Positions 7,363-15,396 of a stretch of 30,313 nucleotides of DNA are shown in pieces. The stretch lies in assembly GCA_050742975.1 (NCBI GenBank), contig JBOGDQ010000111.1:1-30313 (forward strand). Direction: 5' to 3'. The DNA comes from JBDTGE01 sp050742975. GTDB lineage: Bacteria > Actinomycetota > Actinomycetes > Mycobacteriales > Jatrophihabitantaceae. The notes under the pieces were generated by a model. The model ran no database searches. It had not been told where the DNA came from and was given only the letters and a program-made list of their open reading frames with translations. A program made the position numbers and the translations under genes. The stretch's first letter is position 1, and each line of letters starts with the position of its first letter.

Positions 7363-8181
7363 TCACCGGTGCCTCGGGGCGACCTGCAGGTGCGGCTGGG
7401 TGTTGGCCCAGTCCAGGATCTCGCGCGCCAACTCGCTTCCGATCGCGCGGTGCAGCGAGGGCGAGTAGTGGAATCCGTCCGGGGTCGCCGTGTCGATGTC
7501 ACCGTCGGCGTACTTGTTCACCATCTCGCCGGTCTTGAACAGGCGCACGTTCGGACGGCCGACGCGGCTGATCATCACCGCGATCGCCGCGTTCATCGCA
7601 TCGATGCGCGCGGCCATACCGGGGAACCAGCTGCGGTAGCGCGTGGCCGGCGGGAGCAGTTCGAAGACGATCACCAGCGGGCTGCCGACCTTCTGTACCT
7701 GGCCGATCAGCTGCTCGAGGTCGGCAGCCACATTCCTCGGCCGGCTTCGCCGGATCGTCGGGTCGAGGATCGTGTCGGCCCTGGCCTGCAACCGGGCGAG
7801 GAACATCCAGACCGGCCGCAGCAGGTGCTTGCGGTAAAGCGCGGTGACCCGGCGCGGACGCGACTTCAGGCTGTTCGCATGCCGCTCGAGCCAGCGGGGC
7901 AGGAACAGGTGGATCGTCTCGTAGTGGCCGTACACCAGCACGATCACGTCGGGCGAGTAGCCGAGGACCTCCTGCTCCCAGCGCAGCAAGGAGGTGCTCG
8001 CCTTCTCCGAGGGCAGTGAGACGGTCCGCACCTGGACCGGCCGGCCGGCCGCCAGCAGCTCGGCCTCCAGCGCGCGCGGGAACGCGAAGTCGGTCCGCGG
8101 GCCACCCATCCCGGACAGCCAGTTCACCGTGGAGGCGCCCTTGACGAGGACACGGATCGGAAGCTGCAGCGGCGCAGGCAT
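7363..8181 (-). CDS. SGNH/GDSL-type hydrolase
   Basis: A 272-residue predicted esterase or acyl-handling enzyme. Block I is GASTVNW with Ser17 as likely nucleophile (GDS is replaced by GAS). The middle block is VIVLVYGHYE, and the C-terminal block DGFHYS supplies Asp235 and His238 of the catalytic dyad. No signal peptide or membrane segment is evident, so it appears cytoplasmic. I start at the ATG at 8181, with GGGAG 12 bases upstream. A TTG at 8193 lies in frame but touches that Shine-Dalgarno. It is divergent from the acyltransferase at 8270 and adjacent to the acyl carrier module, so it may remove or transfer acyl groups on the polysaccharide precursor. Substrate is unknown. Confidence 0.72.
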   Translation of the reverse strand: MPAPLQLPIRVLVKGASTVNWLSGMGGPRTDFAFPRALEAELLAAGRPVQVRTVSLPSEKASTSLLRWEQEVLGYSPDVIVLVYGHYETIHLFLPRWLERHANSLKSRPRRVTALYRKHLLRPVWMFLARLQARADTILDPTIRRSRPRNVAADLEQLIGQVQKVGSPLVIVFELLPPATRYRSWFPGMAARIDAMNAAIAVMISRVGRPNVRLFKTGEMVNKYADGDIDTATPDGFHYSPSLHRAIGSELAREILDWANTQPHLQVAPRHR

Positions 8182-8233
8182 GGTGGTCGGCAACTCCCAG
8201 AACTAGGTCGGCTGACGGGCAAGCGGTGCCGGG

Positions 8234-8262
8234 TGGACCGCGATGGAACCGCTAACTAGTGT
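8234..8262 (+). promoter_or_regulatory. Candidate promoter of the acyltransferase gene
   Basis: TGGACC (8234-8239) and TAGTGT (8257-8262) are separated by 17 bases. The predicted start site falls on or next to the ATG at 8270, giving a leaderless transcript. The same -35 flavour (TGGAC) is present in the toxin-antitoxin promoter at 6710. This spacing is the main reason for choosing 8270 over 8243 as the gene start. Confidence 0.4.
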
Positions 8263-8269
8263 CTGCGAA

Positions 8270-8839
8270 ATGTCGACGTCTGGCACCTCGAAGGAGCCGG
8301 GTTTCCGGGAACTGGTCTTCTCGGACCTCGCGCGGCACCGTGCTGACGCCCGGCCGAGCTGGCTCAAGGTCCTCGCCCGCTGCCTCACCACGCCCGGGAT
8401 GATCGCCTCGCTCGTCCTGCGCGCGCAGCAGTGCCTGCACCGCGCCGGCCACACTGTGCCCGCGAGCGTCCTGCGCACGGTCGGCAACGTGCTTGTCGGC
8501 GCCGACTTCGGACCGGGCATGCAGATCGGCAAGGGGCTCATGCTCGCGCATCCGGTCGGTGTGACGATCGGCTTCGGCCTGCGGATCGGCGAGAACGTGA
8601 CGTTCGCGTCCGGGGTGACGGCGGCGGCGCGCTACTACGAGGCACGCGAGGGGCAGGAGTTCGCGACCATCTGTGACGGCGCGGTGCTCGGTGCGCACGC
8701 GGTCCTGGTGGGCGGCGTCAGGATCGGCGAGAACGCGATGGTGGGCGCCAACTCCGTCGTCCTGTCCGACGTGCCCGACAACGCGGTCGTGATGGGCGTG
8801 CCCGCGCGGCAGGTCGGCACCCGCGAGCCGACGGCATGA
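8270..8839 (+). CDS. Hexapeptide-repeat acyltransferase (serine acetyltransferase-like)
   Basis: A left-handed beta-helix acyltransferase of about 189 residues. An alpha-helical N-terminal part (DLARHRADARPSWLKVLARCL) leads into hexapeptide turns: IGKGLMLAHPVGVTIGFGLRIGENV, then after an insertion GAVLGAHAVLVGGVRIGENAMVGANSVV, ending in the VPDNAVVMGVPARQV cap typical of CysE/NodL/LacA-type enzymes. In this setting O-acetylation of a sugar, or transfer of the group carried by the nearby ACP, is more likely than cysteine synthesis. The ATG at 8270 has no ribosome binding site but a promoter ends just upstream. An alternative ATG at 8243 adds nine residues. The stop overlaps the next start as ATGA. 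Confidence 0.78.
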   Translation: MSTSGTSKEPGFRELVFSDLARHRADARPSWLKVLARCLTTPGMIASLVLRAQQCLHRAGHTVPASVLRTVGNVLVGADFGPGMQIGKGLMLAHPVGVTIGFGLRIGENVTFASGVTAAARYYEAREGQEFATICDGAVLGAHAVLVGGVRIGENAMVGANSVVLSDVPDNAVVMGVPARQVGTREPTA

Positions 8840-9669
8840 CCGACGGCTACGACCCGGCCGAGCACTACGACCGGGTCACCGAGGCCTGGAGCCTGCTCCT
8901 CGGCGACGAGCTGCACTACGGGGTGTTCGAGGCCGGCGACGAGCCGTTGTCCACCGCCACCGCCAACCTGACCCGGCGCATGATCGACGCGGCCGACCTG
9001 ACACACGGCCTGCGCGTGCTCGACGTCGGCTGCGGCTCCGGCGCCCCGGCCTGCCGGCTGGCGGCCGAGTTCGGCGTGGACGTCGTCGGCATCACCACCA
9101 GCGAGGTCGGTGTGGCCGCAGCCCGGGAACGCGCCGCCGCGGCAGGCCTGCGCGGCGTGACGTTCGTGCAGCGCGACGGCACCGACAACCGCTTCCCGGA
9201 CAGCACGTTCGATCGGGTCTGGGTGCTCGAGTCGGCTCACCTGATGCGCGAGCGGGAGCGGTTGATCGCCGAGTGCGCCCGCGTGCTGCGGCCGGGCGGG
9301 CGGCTCGTCCTGTGCGACCTGATCCGGCACCGCGAGATCCCTTTCGCCGAGGTGCGCGAGCGGCGCGCGGAGTTCCTCACGCTGCGCGTGGCATTCGGCG
9401 ACGCCCACTTCGAGCCGCTCGCGTTCTACGTCGACGCCGCCGCGAGCCAGGGCCTTGCGGTGGACACGGCCGAGGACCTGACGACAGCCACGCTGGCGAC
9501 CTTCGACCGGTGGCGGGCGAACGCGCGTGCACACTCGGTCGAGGTGAGCGGCGCGATCGGCCCGGCCGGGCTGGCAGCGTTCGAGCGCTCCTGCGAGATC
9601 CTCGAGGCGTTCTGGCGCGACGCCACGTTCGGCTACGGACTGCTCGCCGCCGGCAAACCGGACAGCTGA
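8836..9669 (+). CDS. Class I SAM-dependent methyltransferase
   Basis: A 277-residue soluble methyltransferase. LRVLDVGCGSGAPAC is the SAM-binding motif I, VVGITTSEVGVAAA motif II, FDRVWVLESAHLM the post-II region and ARVLRPGGRLVLCDLI motif III. The N-terminal YDRVTEAW...LHYGVF segment resembles small-molecule methyltransferases of the tocopherol/sarcosine type rather than FkbM enzymes. It overlaps the acyltransferase by four bases and precedes the ACP gene, so its substrate may be a sugar or the acyl group made by this module. This is not decidable from the sequence. Confidence 0.82.
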   Translation: MTDGYDPAEHYDRVTEAWSLLLGDELHYGVFEAGDEPLSTATANLTRRMIDAADLTHGLRVLDVGCGSGAPACRLAAEFGVDVVGITTSEVGVAAARERAAAAGLRGVTFVQRDGTDNRFPDSTFDRVWVLESAHLMRERERLIAECARVLRPGGRLVLCDLIRHREIPFAEVRERRAEFLTLRVAFGDAHFEPLAFYVDAAASQGLAVDTAEDLTTATLATFDRWRANARAHSVEVSGAIGPAGLAAFERSCEILEAFWRDATFGYGLLAAGKPDS

Positions 9670-9678
9670 CGTCTCGGC

Positions 9679-9707
9679 AGGCGAACTCCGTGGCGCCGGG
9701 ATAACCT
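9679..9707 (+). promoter_or_regulatory. Candidate promoter of the ACP-ligase-reductase operon
   Basis: TAACCT (9702-9707) resembles a -10 box. AGGCGA (9679-9684) lies 17 bases upstream, inside CAGGCGAA, an octamer also found at the same spacing before the polymerase gene (2284-2291). A transcript from about 9714 would have a leader of about 29 bases carrying the GAGG before the ATG at 9743. The -35 element does not match the standard consensus. Confidence 0.3.
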
Positions 9708-9742
9708 TTCCCGACGGCATGAACACCGAGACGCGAGGCACC

Positions 9743-9994
9743 ATGAGCCCCACCCAGGCTGACATCGAGCAGACGATCCGATCGTTCCTGCACCGGGCCA
9801 AGAAGCCGGCCGACGCCCTCACCGGCGGCACCCGCCTGTACGCGGACGGGATCGGGCTGGACTCGCTGGAGACCGCAGAGCTGTCCGCCGTTCTCGAGGA
9901 CACCTACGGGACCGACCCGTTCCAGTCAGCCACCATGCCGCAGACGGTCGGCGACATCCTCGGCTTCTACGACACCGTCGCCGCCGACGCTTGA
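9743..9994 (+). CDS. Acyl carrier protein
   Basis: An 83-residue carrier protein with the expected four-helix pattern. Ser41 in GLDSLETAEL is the phosphopantetheine attachment site (DSL motif), followed by the recognition helix. It is acidic and soluble. I start at the ATG at 9743 because GAGG lies five bases upstream; an earlier in-frame ATG at 9719 has no ribosome binding site and adds eight residues. The TGA stop overlaps the TTG start of the ligase. Being encoded next to an adenylating enzyme and a ketoreductase, but without a ketosynthase, suggests a dedicated carrier for a small acyl substituent rather than general fatty acid synthesis. Confidence 0.88.
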   Translation: MSPTQADIEQTIRSFLHRAKKPADALTGGTRLYADGIGLDSLETAELSAVLEDTYGTDPFQSATMPQTVGDILGFYDTVAADA

Positions 9995-11331
9995 TCGAGC
10001 TACTGCGCCGGGCGACGGCCGAGGACCCGGATCACGCGGCCGTCGTCATCGACGAGGGCACGACCACCTACACCGAGCTGACCGCGACGGCCGAGACGTT
10101 CGCCGCCTGCCTCGTCCAGCGCGGGATCGAGCGGTTCGCGATCCTCGACCACGACGCCGCGACGGTGGTGGCACTGCTCGCCGCCGCCTCGCTCGCCGGG
10201 GCCGAGGCGTGCCAGTACCCGCCGACCGACGACCCGGACGAGATCGCGGACCTCGCAACGCGCTTCGACCACGACGTCATCGTCACCTCCCGTCCCGGCG
10301 TCACCAACGCGATCGCGCCGGCCGAGCTGCACGGCGGTGGCCCGGCTCCGGACCGGCCGCCGCCCGCACGGCCGCACCTGATCCTGACCACCGGCACGAC
10401 CGGGACCCCGCGCGGCGTACGACACGATTGGAACCGCGTGCTGCGCTCGACCGCGCGCATCGCACCCGCGCCGGGCCAGCGCTGGCTGCTGGCCTACGGG
10501 CTGCACCAGTTCGCCGGCCTGCAGCTGCTGGTGCACGTACTCGCGGCGGGTGCCACGCTCGTCGCCCCCGCTCCCCGGCGTCCGCGCGAGGGGCTCGCCG
10601 CGATGCGCGCCCATCACGTCAGCCATGCCAGTGCGACTCCGACGTACTGGCGCTTCCTGCTCGCCGAGCTGCGAGCCGGCGGTGGCGCGGTGCCCGAGCT
10701 CGAGCAGATCACCCTTGGCGGGGAGGCGATTCCGGCGCCGTTGCTGGGAGAGCTGAGCACGACGTTCCCGGCTGCCCGCATCTCGCAGGTGTACGCGGCG
10801 AGTGAGTTCGGGTCGAGCGGTTCGCAGCGCGACGGCCGCAACGGCCTCTCACTCGACGTCCTCGATCGGGACGAGGATGCCGACATCGCGATGAAGGTCG
10901 TCGAGGGCGAGCTGTGGGTGCGCTCGCGCGTCGGCATGCTCGGCTATTACGGCGAGGACCCGGTCGACCCGGACGCGTGGCGTGCGACCGGCGACCTGGT
11001 CGAGGTGGCCGACGATCGCATCCTGTTCCGCGGGCGCACGTCCGAGATCATCAACGTCGGCGGGGTCAAGGTGCACCCGCTGCCGATCGAGGAACGCGTC
11101 GGCGCGGTTGCGGGTGTCGACCTGGCACGCGTCCACGGCCGCCCGAGCGCGCTGACGGGTGCGATCGTCGCGGTCGAGGTCGTCGCGGCGCCCGGAGCGG
11201 ACACCGACGCGGTCGATGCCGCGATCCGCGAGGCGTGCGCCGACCTCGCCCCGGCCGCGCGACCGCGCAGCATAAGGTTCGTCGACAGCGTCAGCACAGC
11301 CGGAGGCAAGATCGTCAGGAGACCTGCGTAA
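9991..11331 (+). CDS. Acyl-activating ligase (ANL superfamily, AMP-forming)
   Basis: A 446-residue adenylating enzyme that would activate a carboxylic acid with ATP and pass it to CoA or to the adjacent ACP. The P-loop-like LILTTGTTGTPRGVRHD (about 130-146) is motif A3, VYAASEFGSSGS aligns with A5, WRATGDLVEV with A7 and FRGRTSEIINVGGVKVHP with A8/A10. The catalytic lysine is Lys440 in GGKIVRR. It is shorter than typical acyl-CoA synthetases (500-550) because the N-terminal domain is compact. The TTG start shares bases with the ACP stop, implying coupling. The substrate-binding region does not identify the acid for me. Confidence 0.85.
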   Translation: MIELLRRATAEDPDHAAVVIDEGTTTYTELTATAETFAACLVQRGIERFAILDHDAATVVALLAAASLAGAEACQYPPTDDPDEIADLATRFDHDVIVTSRPGVTNAIAPAELHGGGPAPDRPPPARPHLILTTGTTGTPRGVRHDWNRVLRSTARIAPAPGQRWLLAYGLHQFAGLQLLVHVLAAGATLVAPAPRRPREGLAAMRAHHVSHASATPTYWRFLLAELRAGGGAVPELEQITLGGEAIPAPLLGELSTTFPAARISQVYAASEFGSSGSQRDGRNGLSLDVLDRDEDADIAMKVVEGELWVRSRVGMLGYYGEDPVDPDAWRATGDLVEVADDRILFRGRTSEIINVGGVKVHPLPIEERVGAVAGVDLARVHGRPSALTGAIVAVEVVAAPGADTDAVDAAIREACADLAPAARPRSIRFVDSVSTAGGKIVRRPA

Positions 11332-12065
11332 TGACGGACCGCGTCGTCATCGTCACAGGAGGCAGCCGCGGGCTCGGCGCGGGCATGGTCCGCTCGTACC
11401 TCGACAGCGGCGACCGGGTGGCGACCTGCGCGCGCTCGGCGACGTCGCAGACCGACGCCTGGGCCACCGACCCGGCGTCAACCGATCGCTTTCTGTTCCT
11501 GCCGGCCGACCTGTCCAAGCCGGCCGAGGCCGAGGCGTTCGTCCAGTCGGTCGTCGCGAGGTGGGATCGGGTCGACGTGCTGATCAACAACGCGGGTGTC
11601 GCACGCGACGGGGTGCTCGGGCTGTTCTCCGATGACGACATCGACACCGTCGTGGACCTCAACCTGAAGGGCACGATCTACATGACCCGCCTGGTCAGCC
11701 GGCGCATGCTCGCCAAGGGCAGCGGCAGCATCGTCAACATCTCCTCCATCGTGGGACGTTCGGGCTACCGCGGGCTCGCCGTCTACAGCGCGACCAAGGC
11801 TGCGCTCGACGGCCTGACCCGGGCCATGGCGCGCGAGCTCGGCTCACGCGGGATCACGGTCAACGGCATCGCGCCCGGCTATCTCCGGACCGAGCTGAGC
11901 CACGGGCTCGACGAGGCCCAGCTGGAGCAGATCGTGCGGCGCACACCGGCCGGACGGCTGGGCGAGCCCGAGGACATCGCGCGCGCCTGCCAGTTCCTCA
12001 CCGACCCTGCCAACACCTACCTGACCGGCCAGGTGCTCGTCGTCGACGGCGGGCTCACCGGCTGA
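11331..12065 (+). CDS. 3-oxoacyl-ACP reductase-like SDR (FabG family)
   Basis: A 244-residue classical short-chain dehydrogenase that would reduce a 3-oxoacyl group on the ACP to the 3-hydroxyacyl form. TGGSRGLG (9-16) binds NAD(P)H, NNAG is at 86-89, and the catalytic residues are Asn111, Ser139, Tyr152 and Lys156 (YSATK). The C-terminal VNGIAPGYLRTEL and GQVLVVDGG blocks are family-typical. The ATG overlaps the ligase stop by one base and has AGGAGA about eight bases upstream. Reduction of another keto intermediate, for example on a sugar, cannot be excluded. Confidence 0.88.
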   Translation: MTDRVVIVTGGSRGLGAGMVRSYLDSGDRVATCARSATSQTDAWATDPASTDRFLFLPADLSKPAEAEAFVQSVVARWDRVDVLINNAGVARDGVLGLFSDDDIDTVVDLNLKGTIYMTRLVSRRMLAKGSGSIVNISSIVGRSGYRGLAVYSATKAALDGLTRAMARELGSRGITVNGIAPGYLRTELSHGLDEAQLEQIVRRTPAGRLGEPEDIARACQFLTDPANTYLTGQVLVVDGGLTG

Positions 12066-12074
12066 GCAGTCGCG

Positions 12075-12097
12075 GTTCCGGTGGCGGACGCCGGAAC
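12075..12097 (+). terminator. Hairpin terminator candidate after the reductase gene
   Basis: GTTCCGGTG (12075-12083) pairs with CGCCGGAAC (12089-12097) around a five-base loop, with one G-T wobble. It begins ten bases after the stop of the reductase gene and marks the end of the acyl module. There is no T-run, as is common for hairpins in GC-rich actinobacteria, so its strength is uncertain. Confidence 0.4.
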
Positions 12098-12176
12098 GGT
12101 GGGCGAGAATCGAGAGGCCGTCGCCGCCGGCCGACGCCCTGTCGCGACCGGGCCTTCGAACCACAGGAGCATGTGC

Positions 12177-13289
12177 ATGCCGGTGACGTTGATCGTCGAG
12201 CCGCACCCGAGCGGTCACCGCTTCCAGGCGGTGGCGAACGTAGCGCGGTTCGCCGGGCGCGCCGACAAGATCGTGCTCCTGACGTCCACCGGCGCGGCCG
12301 CGGGCGCGGAGTTCGCCGCCTACCTCGCCGACGTCCCGCTCACGGTCGAGGAGGCCTTCGAGACGATCGCGCCACCGACCCGGCAGATCGCCCGCGCCGT
12401 CGCCCAGCGCTGCCGGACCGGGGACGTTTCGAGGGTCGTGGTGATGGACGCCGACCAGCCCCTCAAGCGCTGGTGGTACGTCGCGGCAGCCGAGTTCCGC
12501 GGGCTCCGCTGGCGACCGTGCGTGGTGTTCATGCTGACCCGCTACCCCGCGCGACTCGGGCTGAGCGATCTCGTCGGGTGGAAGTTGCGGATCACCAAGG
12601 GCACTCTCGCCCTCGCCGCGATGGCCACCCGGACGCTGCATCGCACCGCGGGGTTCGCCGGGCGCGACGACCTGGCGACAGGGTGGCTGGTCAAGCGGGC
12701 CCGGGACCCGGCCACCTGCACGGCGCACCATCGCGACCGCGCGGCGCTGCGGGCCGAACTCGACCTGGCGACCGACCGTCGGCTCGTCGGCATCTTCGGC
12801 GTGCTCACCGACCGCAAGAACGCGCCGCTCGTCCTGGACGCGGTCCTCGCGCGCGGGCGCGACGCCGACCTGCTGCTCGCCGGCAGCGTCAGGCCGGACG
12901 TCGCTGCTTGGCTGGCCGGGTTGTCGGCACCGTCGCGGGCGCGCGTCGTGGTGCGCGACGGCTTCCTGTCCAGCGACCTGCTCGACCGGCTCATCGCGTC
13001 GGTCGACGTCGTTGCGATCGCCATGACGAACAACGGGCCGAGCGGGATCATGGGCACGGCACTGGCCGCGGGCGTGCCCGTCGTCTCGGCCGGATCGCGG
13101 GTTCGTGCGCGCGAGCTCGTCGCGACCGACAACGGCGAAGCGGCCGAGCTGACCGTCGCGAGTCTGGCCGATGCGTTGGCGACGGTGCTCGCCCGCGATC
13201 CGTGCGCCCCGCGAAGGAACACCGTCCCCCCCGCGACCGGCGAGACGTTCGCCGCTTCGCTGCTGGGCCACCGTTCCGGTCGCAGGTAG
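12177..13289 (+). CDS. Glycosyltransferase (GT-B fold, GT4-like)
   Basis: A 370-residue predicted glycosyltransferase. The N-terminal VTLIVEPHPSGHRFQAVANVARFA looks like the acceptor-domain start of a GT-B enzyme. The C-terminal half has LVGIFGVLTDRKNAPLVLDAV, DLLLAGSV and a nucleotide-sugar region NNGPSGIMGTALAAGVPVVS. The usual E-x7-E of GT4 is not clear, so family assignment is loose. The ATG at 12177 has AGGAG seven bases upstream; a nearby ATG at 12171 is too close to it. It is followed by the flippase gene after a 20-base gap and probably shares its transcript. Confidence 0.7.
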   Translation: MPVTLIVEPHPSGHRFQAVANVARFAGRADKIVLLTSTGAAAGAEFAAYLADVPLTVEEAFETIAPPTRQIARAVAQRCRTGDVSRVVVMDADQPLKRWWYVAAAEFRGLRWRPCVVFMLTRYPARLGLSDLVGWKLRITKGTLALAAMATRTLHRTAGFAGRDDLATGWLVKRARDPATCTAHHRDRAALRAELDLATDRRLVGIFGVLTDRKNAPLVLDAVLARGRDADLLLAGSVRPDVAAWLAGLSAPSRARVVVRDGFLSSDLLDRLIASVDVVAIAMTNNGPSGIMGTALAAGVPVVSAGSRVRARELVATDNGEAAELTVASLADALATVLARDPCAPRRNTVPPATGETFAASLLGHRSGRR

Positions 13290-13309
13290 CGCGTGACGGT
13301 GGCGAGCTC

Positions 13310-14710
13310 ATGGCGGCGCTGAACGCTGTTGCGCGCAGTGCGGTCGCGCGCACGATGTCGTTCGTCCCGACCGCCGTCGCGACGCTGCTCACCAGCCGGC
13401 TGATCATCCACGAGTTCGGCATCACGTCGTTCGACAGCTACGCGCTCGTGCTTACCCTGATCAGCCTGGTGCCGCTGAACAATCTCGGCGTCGGCGCCGC
13501 GGTCACCTCGGCGTACGCGGCGGACGGGCCGGCCTCCGAGCACTCGAGGCGGGTAACGCTGACCGCAGCACGAACGCTCGCAGTGTCCACGATCGGCACG
13601 GCCGTGGTGGCCCTGCTGATCGCCGCCCTCGGCGCGTGGCCGACGCTGCTCGGCGCCGCGTCGGGACCGAACCTCTACTGCGGTCTCTCGATGGCGATCT
13701 ACGCCGTGAGCTTCCTGCCCGGCCTGGGCCAGAGCATGCTGCTGGGCGTTCATCGCAACCACGTGACGATCGTCGTGCAGACGTTCTTCACGCCGCTGAT
13801 CCTGCTGGGTGTCATCGTCGTCATCGTGGGCGGCGTGGCGGGCGAGGCCGCGATGCTCGTCCCGCCGTCGGCCCTCGTCGTCGTGAACGTGGTGACCTGC
13901 TGGTTCGCGGCGCGCGCCACCGGGATCTCGTGGCGGTGGGTGCTGCGCGCGCTGCCATGGCCGCGGCTGCGTCCCGGCGCGTCGATCCGGGCGCTGTCCG
14001 GGCCGGTCCTGCTCATCACGCTGACGGCACCGATTGCCCTGCAGAGCGACCGAATCGTGCTCAGCCACGTGTCCAGCACGCACGCGGTGGCGAACTACTC
14101 GGTGGCGATGCAGATCTTCGCTCCCGCGCTGGCCCTGATCGCGGCGTCCGCGCAGCCGCTGTGGCCGATCTACACCGACGCCCGCGCCCGCGGCGAGCGC
14201 GGGCCGGCCCTGATCAGGATGATCTTCCTGTTCTGCGCGGCCGCAACGGCGATCTCGGCCGTGCTGCTTCTGATCGCAGACCCGATCGGCCATCTCATCG
14301 GCGGCGGCCAGGTCGACCTCGGCTGGCTGCTGCCGTTCGCGGCCGGGCTGCTCGTGCTGGCAACGGCCGCGTCGTACCCGATCGGGATGAGCCTGATGGA
14401 CCCGGCCGGCGCGCGCTTCGTCGGGATCCTGGCCGTCATCGCGCTGCCGCTGAACCTCGCCCTGTCGATCGTCCTCGCCCGGGCGTACGGCGCGCCCGGC
14501 CCGCTGTTCGGATCGGTGGTGGTCGCCGTCCTCGTGCAGACCGTCCCGGCGCTGCTCTACAGCCGCGGTCGCCTTTCGACCGGCCGACACCGACTGGATC
14601 CGGTGCGACCGAACGCGATGCTGGTTCCGGCGTCGGCACTCATCGGTGGCTGGCCCACGCTGCTCGACGAGGTCGCGAACCGGCGCGCCGAACTCGCTAC
14701 CGACCGGTAG
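13310..14710 (+). CDS. Polysaccharide flippase (Wzx/MOP superfamily)
   Basis: A 466-residue membrane protein that would move undecaprenyl-linked repeat units across the membrane. It shows about twelve to fourteen hydrophobic segments in the typical pattern. An early RLIIHEFGITSFDSYALVLTL..VPLNNLGVGAAVTSAYA matches the N-terminal region of Wzx proteins, and SDRIVLSHVSSTHAVANYSVAMQIF is the conserved central region. The ATG at 13310 is preceded by GGCGAG. The same frame stays open for over 1 kb upstream, but that part lies over the glycosyltransferase gene and is only a shadow. With the polymerase at 2363 it defines the locus as Wzx/Wzy-dependent. Confidence 0.85.
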   Translation: MAALNAVARSAVARTMSFVPTAVATLLTSRLIIHEFGITSFDSYALVLTLISLVPLNNLGVGAAVTSAYAADGPASEHSRRVTLTAARTLAVSTIGTAVVALLIAALGAWPTLLGAASGPNLYCGLSMAIYAVSFLPGLGQSMLLGVHRNHVTIVVQTFFTPLILLGVIVVIVGGVAGEAAMLVPPSALVVVNVVTCWFAARATGISWRWVLRALPWPRLRPGASIRALSGPVLLITLTAPIALQSDRIVLSHVSSTHAVANYSVAMQIFAPALALIAASAQPLWPIYTDARARGERGPALIRMIFLFCAAATAISAVLLLIADPIGHLIGGGQVDLGWLLPFAAGLLVLATAASYPIGMSLMDPAGARFVGILAVIALPLNLALSIVLARAYGAPGPLFGSVVVAVLVQTVPALLYSRGRLSTGRHRLDPVRPNAMLVPASALIGGWPTLLDEVANRRAELATDR

Positions 14711-14711
14711 C

Positions 14712-15374
14712 GTGCAGGAGGTGAATCCCCGCCCGCGCGCCGTGCTCCGTTCGGCCGTCCGCGCCGTGAACACCCCGTTCGCCAAAGCCCGTCTGGCCCG
14801 TGCGGTCCGCTCTGCGCCCCGTCCGATCAAGCTCGAGATCGGCGGGCTGACCAGGCGTCCCGGCTGGCTGATCACCAACGTCAACGCGACCACCGGCAGC
14901 TACCTGGACGCGACGGCCCGCTGGCCGATCGAGGACGGCGCCGTCGCGTACGTCTACGCCGACAACGTCATCGAGCACATCCAGCTCGACGCCGGGCGCG
15001 CCCTGCTGGCCGAGGCCCACCGTTGCATGCAGCCCGGCGGAGTCATCCGGCTGATCACGCCGGACATCCGGACGCACGTCGAGCTGTATCTCGCGGGCCC
15101 GTCGTCCCTCGACAGCGCCGCCGGTCGGCACTACCGCGACATGGGCTTGACGGTCGAGCACCCGATCGACCTGGTGCGCATCCCGATCGGCTCGTTCGGG
15201 CACCACACCGGCTACGTCTACGACTTCGACACGCTCGACCTCGAACTCAAGCGGGCCGGCTTCCACTCGACGGTGCGCTGCGAACTCAACGCCAGCGAGC
15301 ACGCCGCCCTGGCTGGCCTCGACCTTCGGGGGCACGAGGGCGGCGCACAGATCGCCGTCGAGGCGATCCGCTAA
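14712..15374 (+). CDS. SAM-dependent methyltransferase (Methyltransf_11-like)
   Basis: A roughly 220-residue methyltransferase. KLEIGGLTRRPGWLITNVNA stands in for the glycine-rich motif I. ADNVIEHIQLDAGRALLAEAHRCMQPGGVIRLITPD is the characteristic post-I and motif III region. The start is uncertain: GTG codons occur at 14712, 14721 and 14742, and a full anti-16S complement AGGAGGTGA (14716-14724) overlaps the second. I use 14712, directly after the flippase stop. The replacement of the usual GCG in motif I by GGL is a little unusual and could weaken SAM binding. Probable target is a sugar of the repeat unit. Confidence 0.72.
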   Translation: MQEVNPRPRAVLRSAVRAVNTPFAKARLARAVRSAPRPIKLEIGGLTRRPGWLITNVNATTGSYLDATARWPIEDGAVAYVYADNVIEHIQLDAGRALLAEAHRCMQPGGVIRLITPDIRTHVELYLAGPSSLDSAAGRHYRDMGLTVEHPIDLVRIPIGSFGHHTGYVYDFDTLDLELKRAGFHSTVRCELNASEHAALAGLDLRGHEGGAQIAVEAIR

Positions 15375-15396
15375 TCTGCGTGCCGGGAGGGAACAA

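Noticed and set aside
7363..7372. Palindrome TCACCGGTGC near the end of the SGNH gene as a terminator
   Set aside because: Too short, without a loop, and overlaps the stop codon; no T-run follows.
11844..13271. A 475-codon minus-strand frame
   Set aside because: Low-complexity Gly/Arg/Asp/His composition opposite a reductase and a glycosyltransferase with intact motifs; no family resemblance.
12173..13309. Long plus-strand frame continuous with the flippase upstream of 13310
   Set aside because: The upstream part is Arg/Pro-rich nonsense overlying the glycosyltransferase gene; the flippase begins with a sensible Met at 13310.
12542..14893. A 783-codon open frame on the minus strand opposite the glycosyltransferase and flippase genes
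   Set aside because: It is rich in Arg, Gly, Asp and His with no domain pattern, which is what the complement of GC-rich genes gives. The plus strand carries clear membrane and glycosyltransferase motifs.
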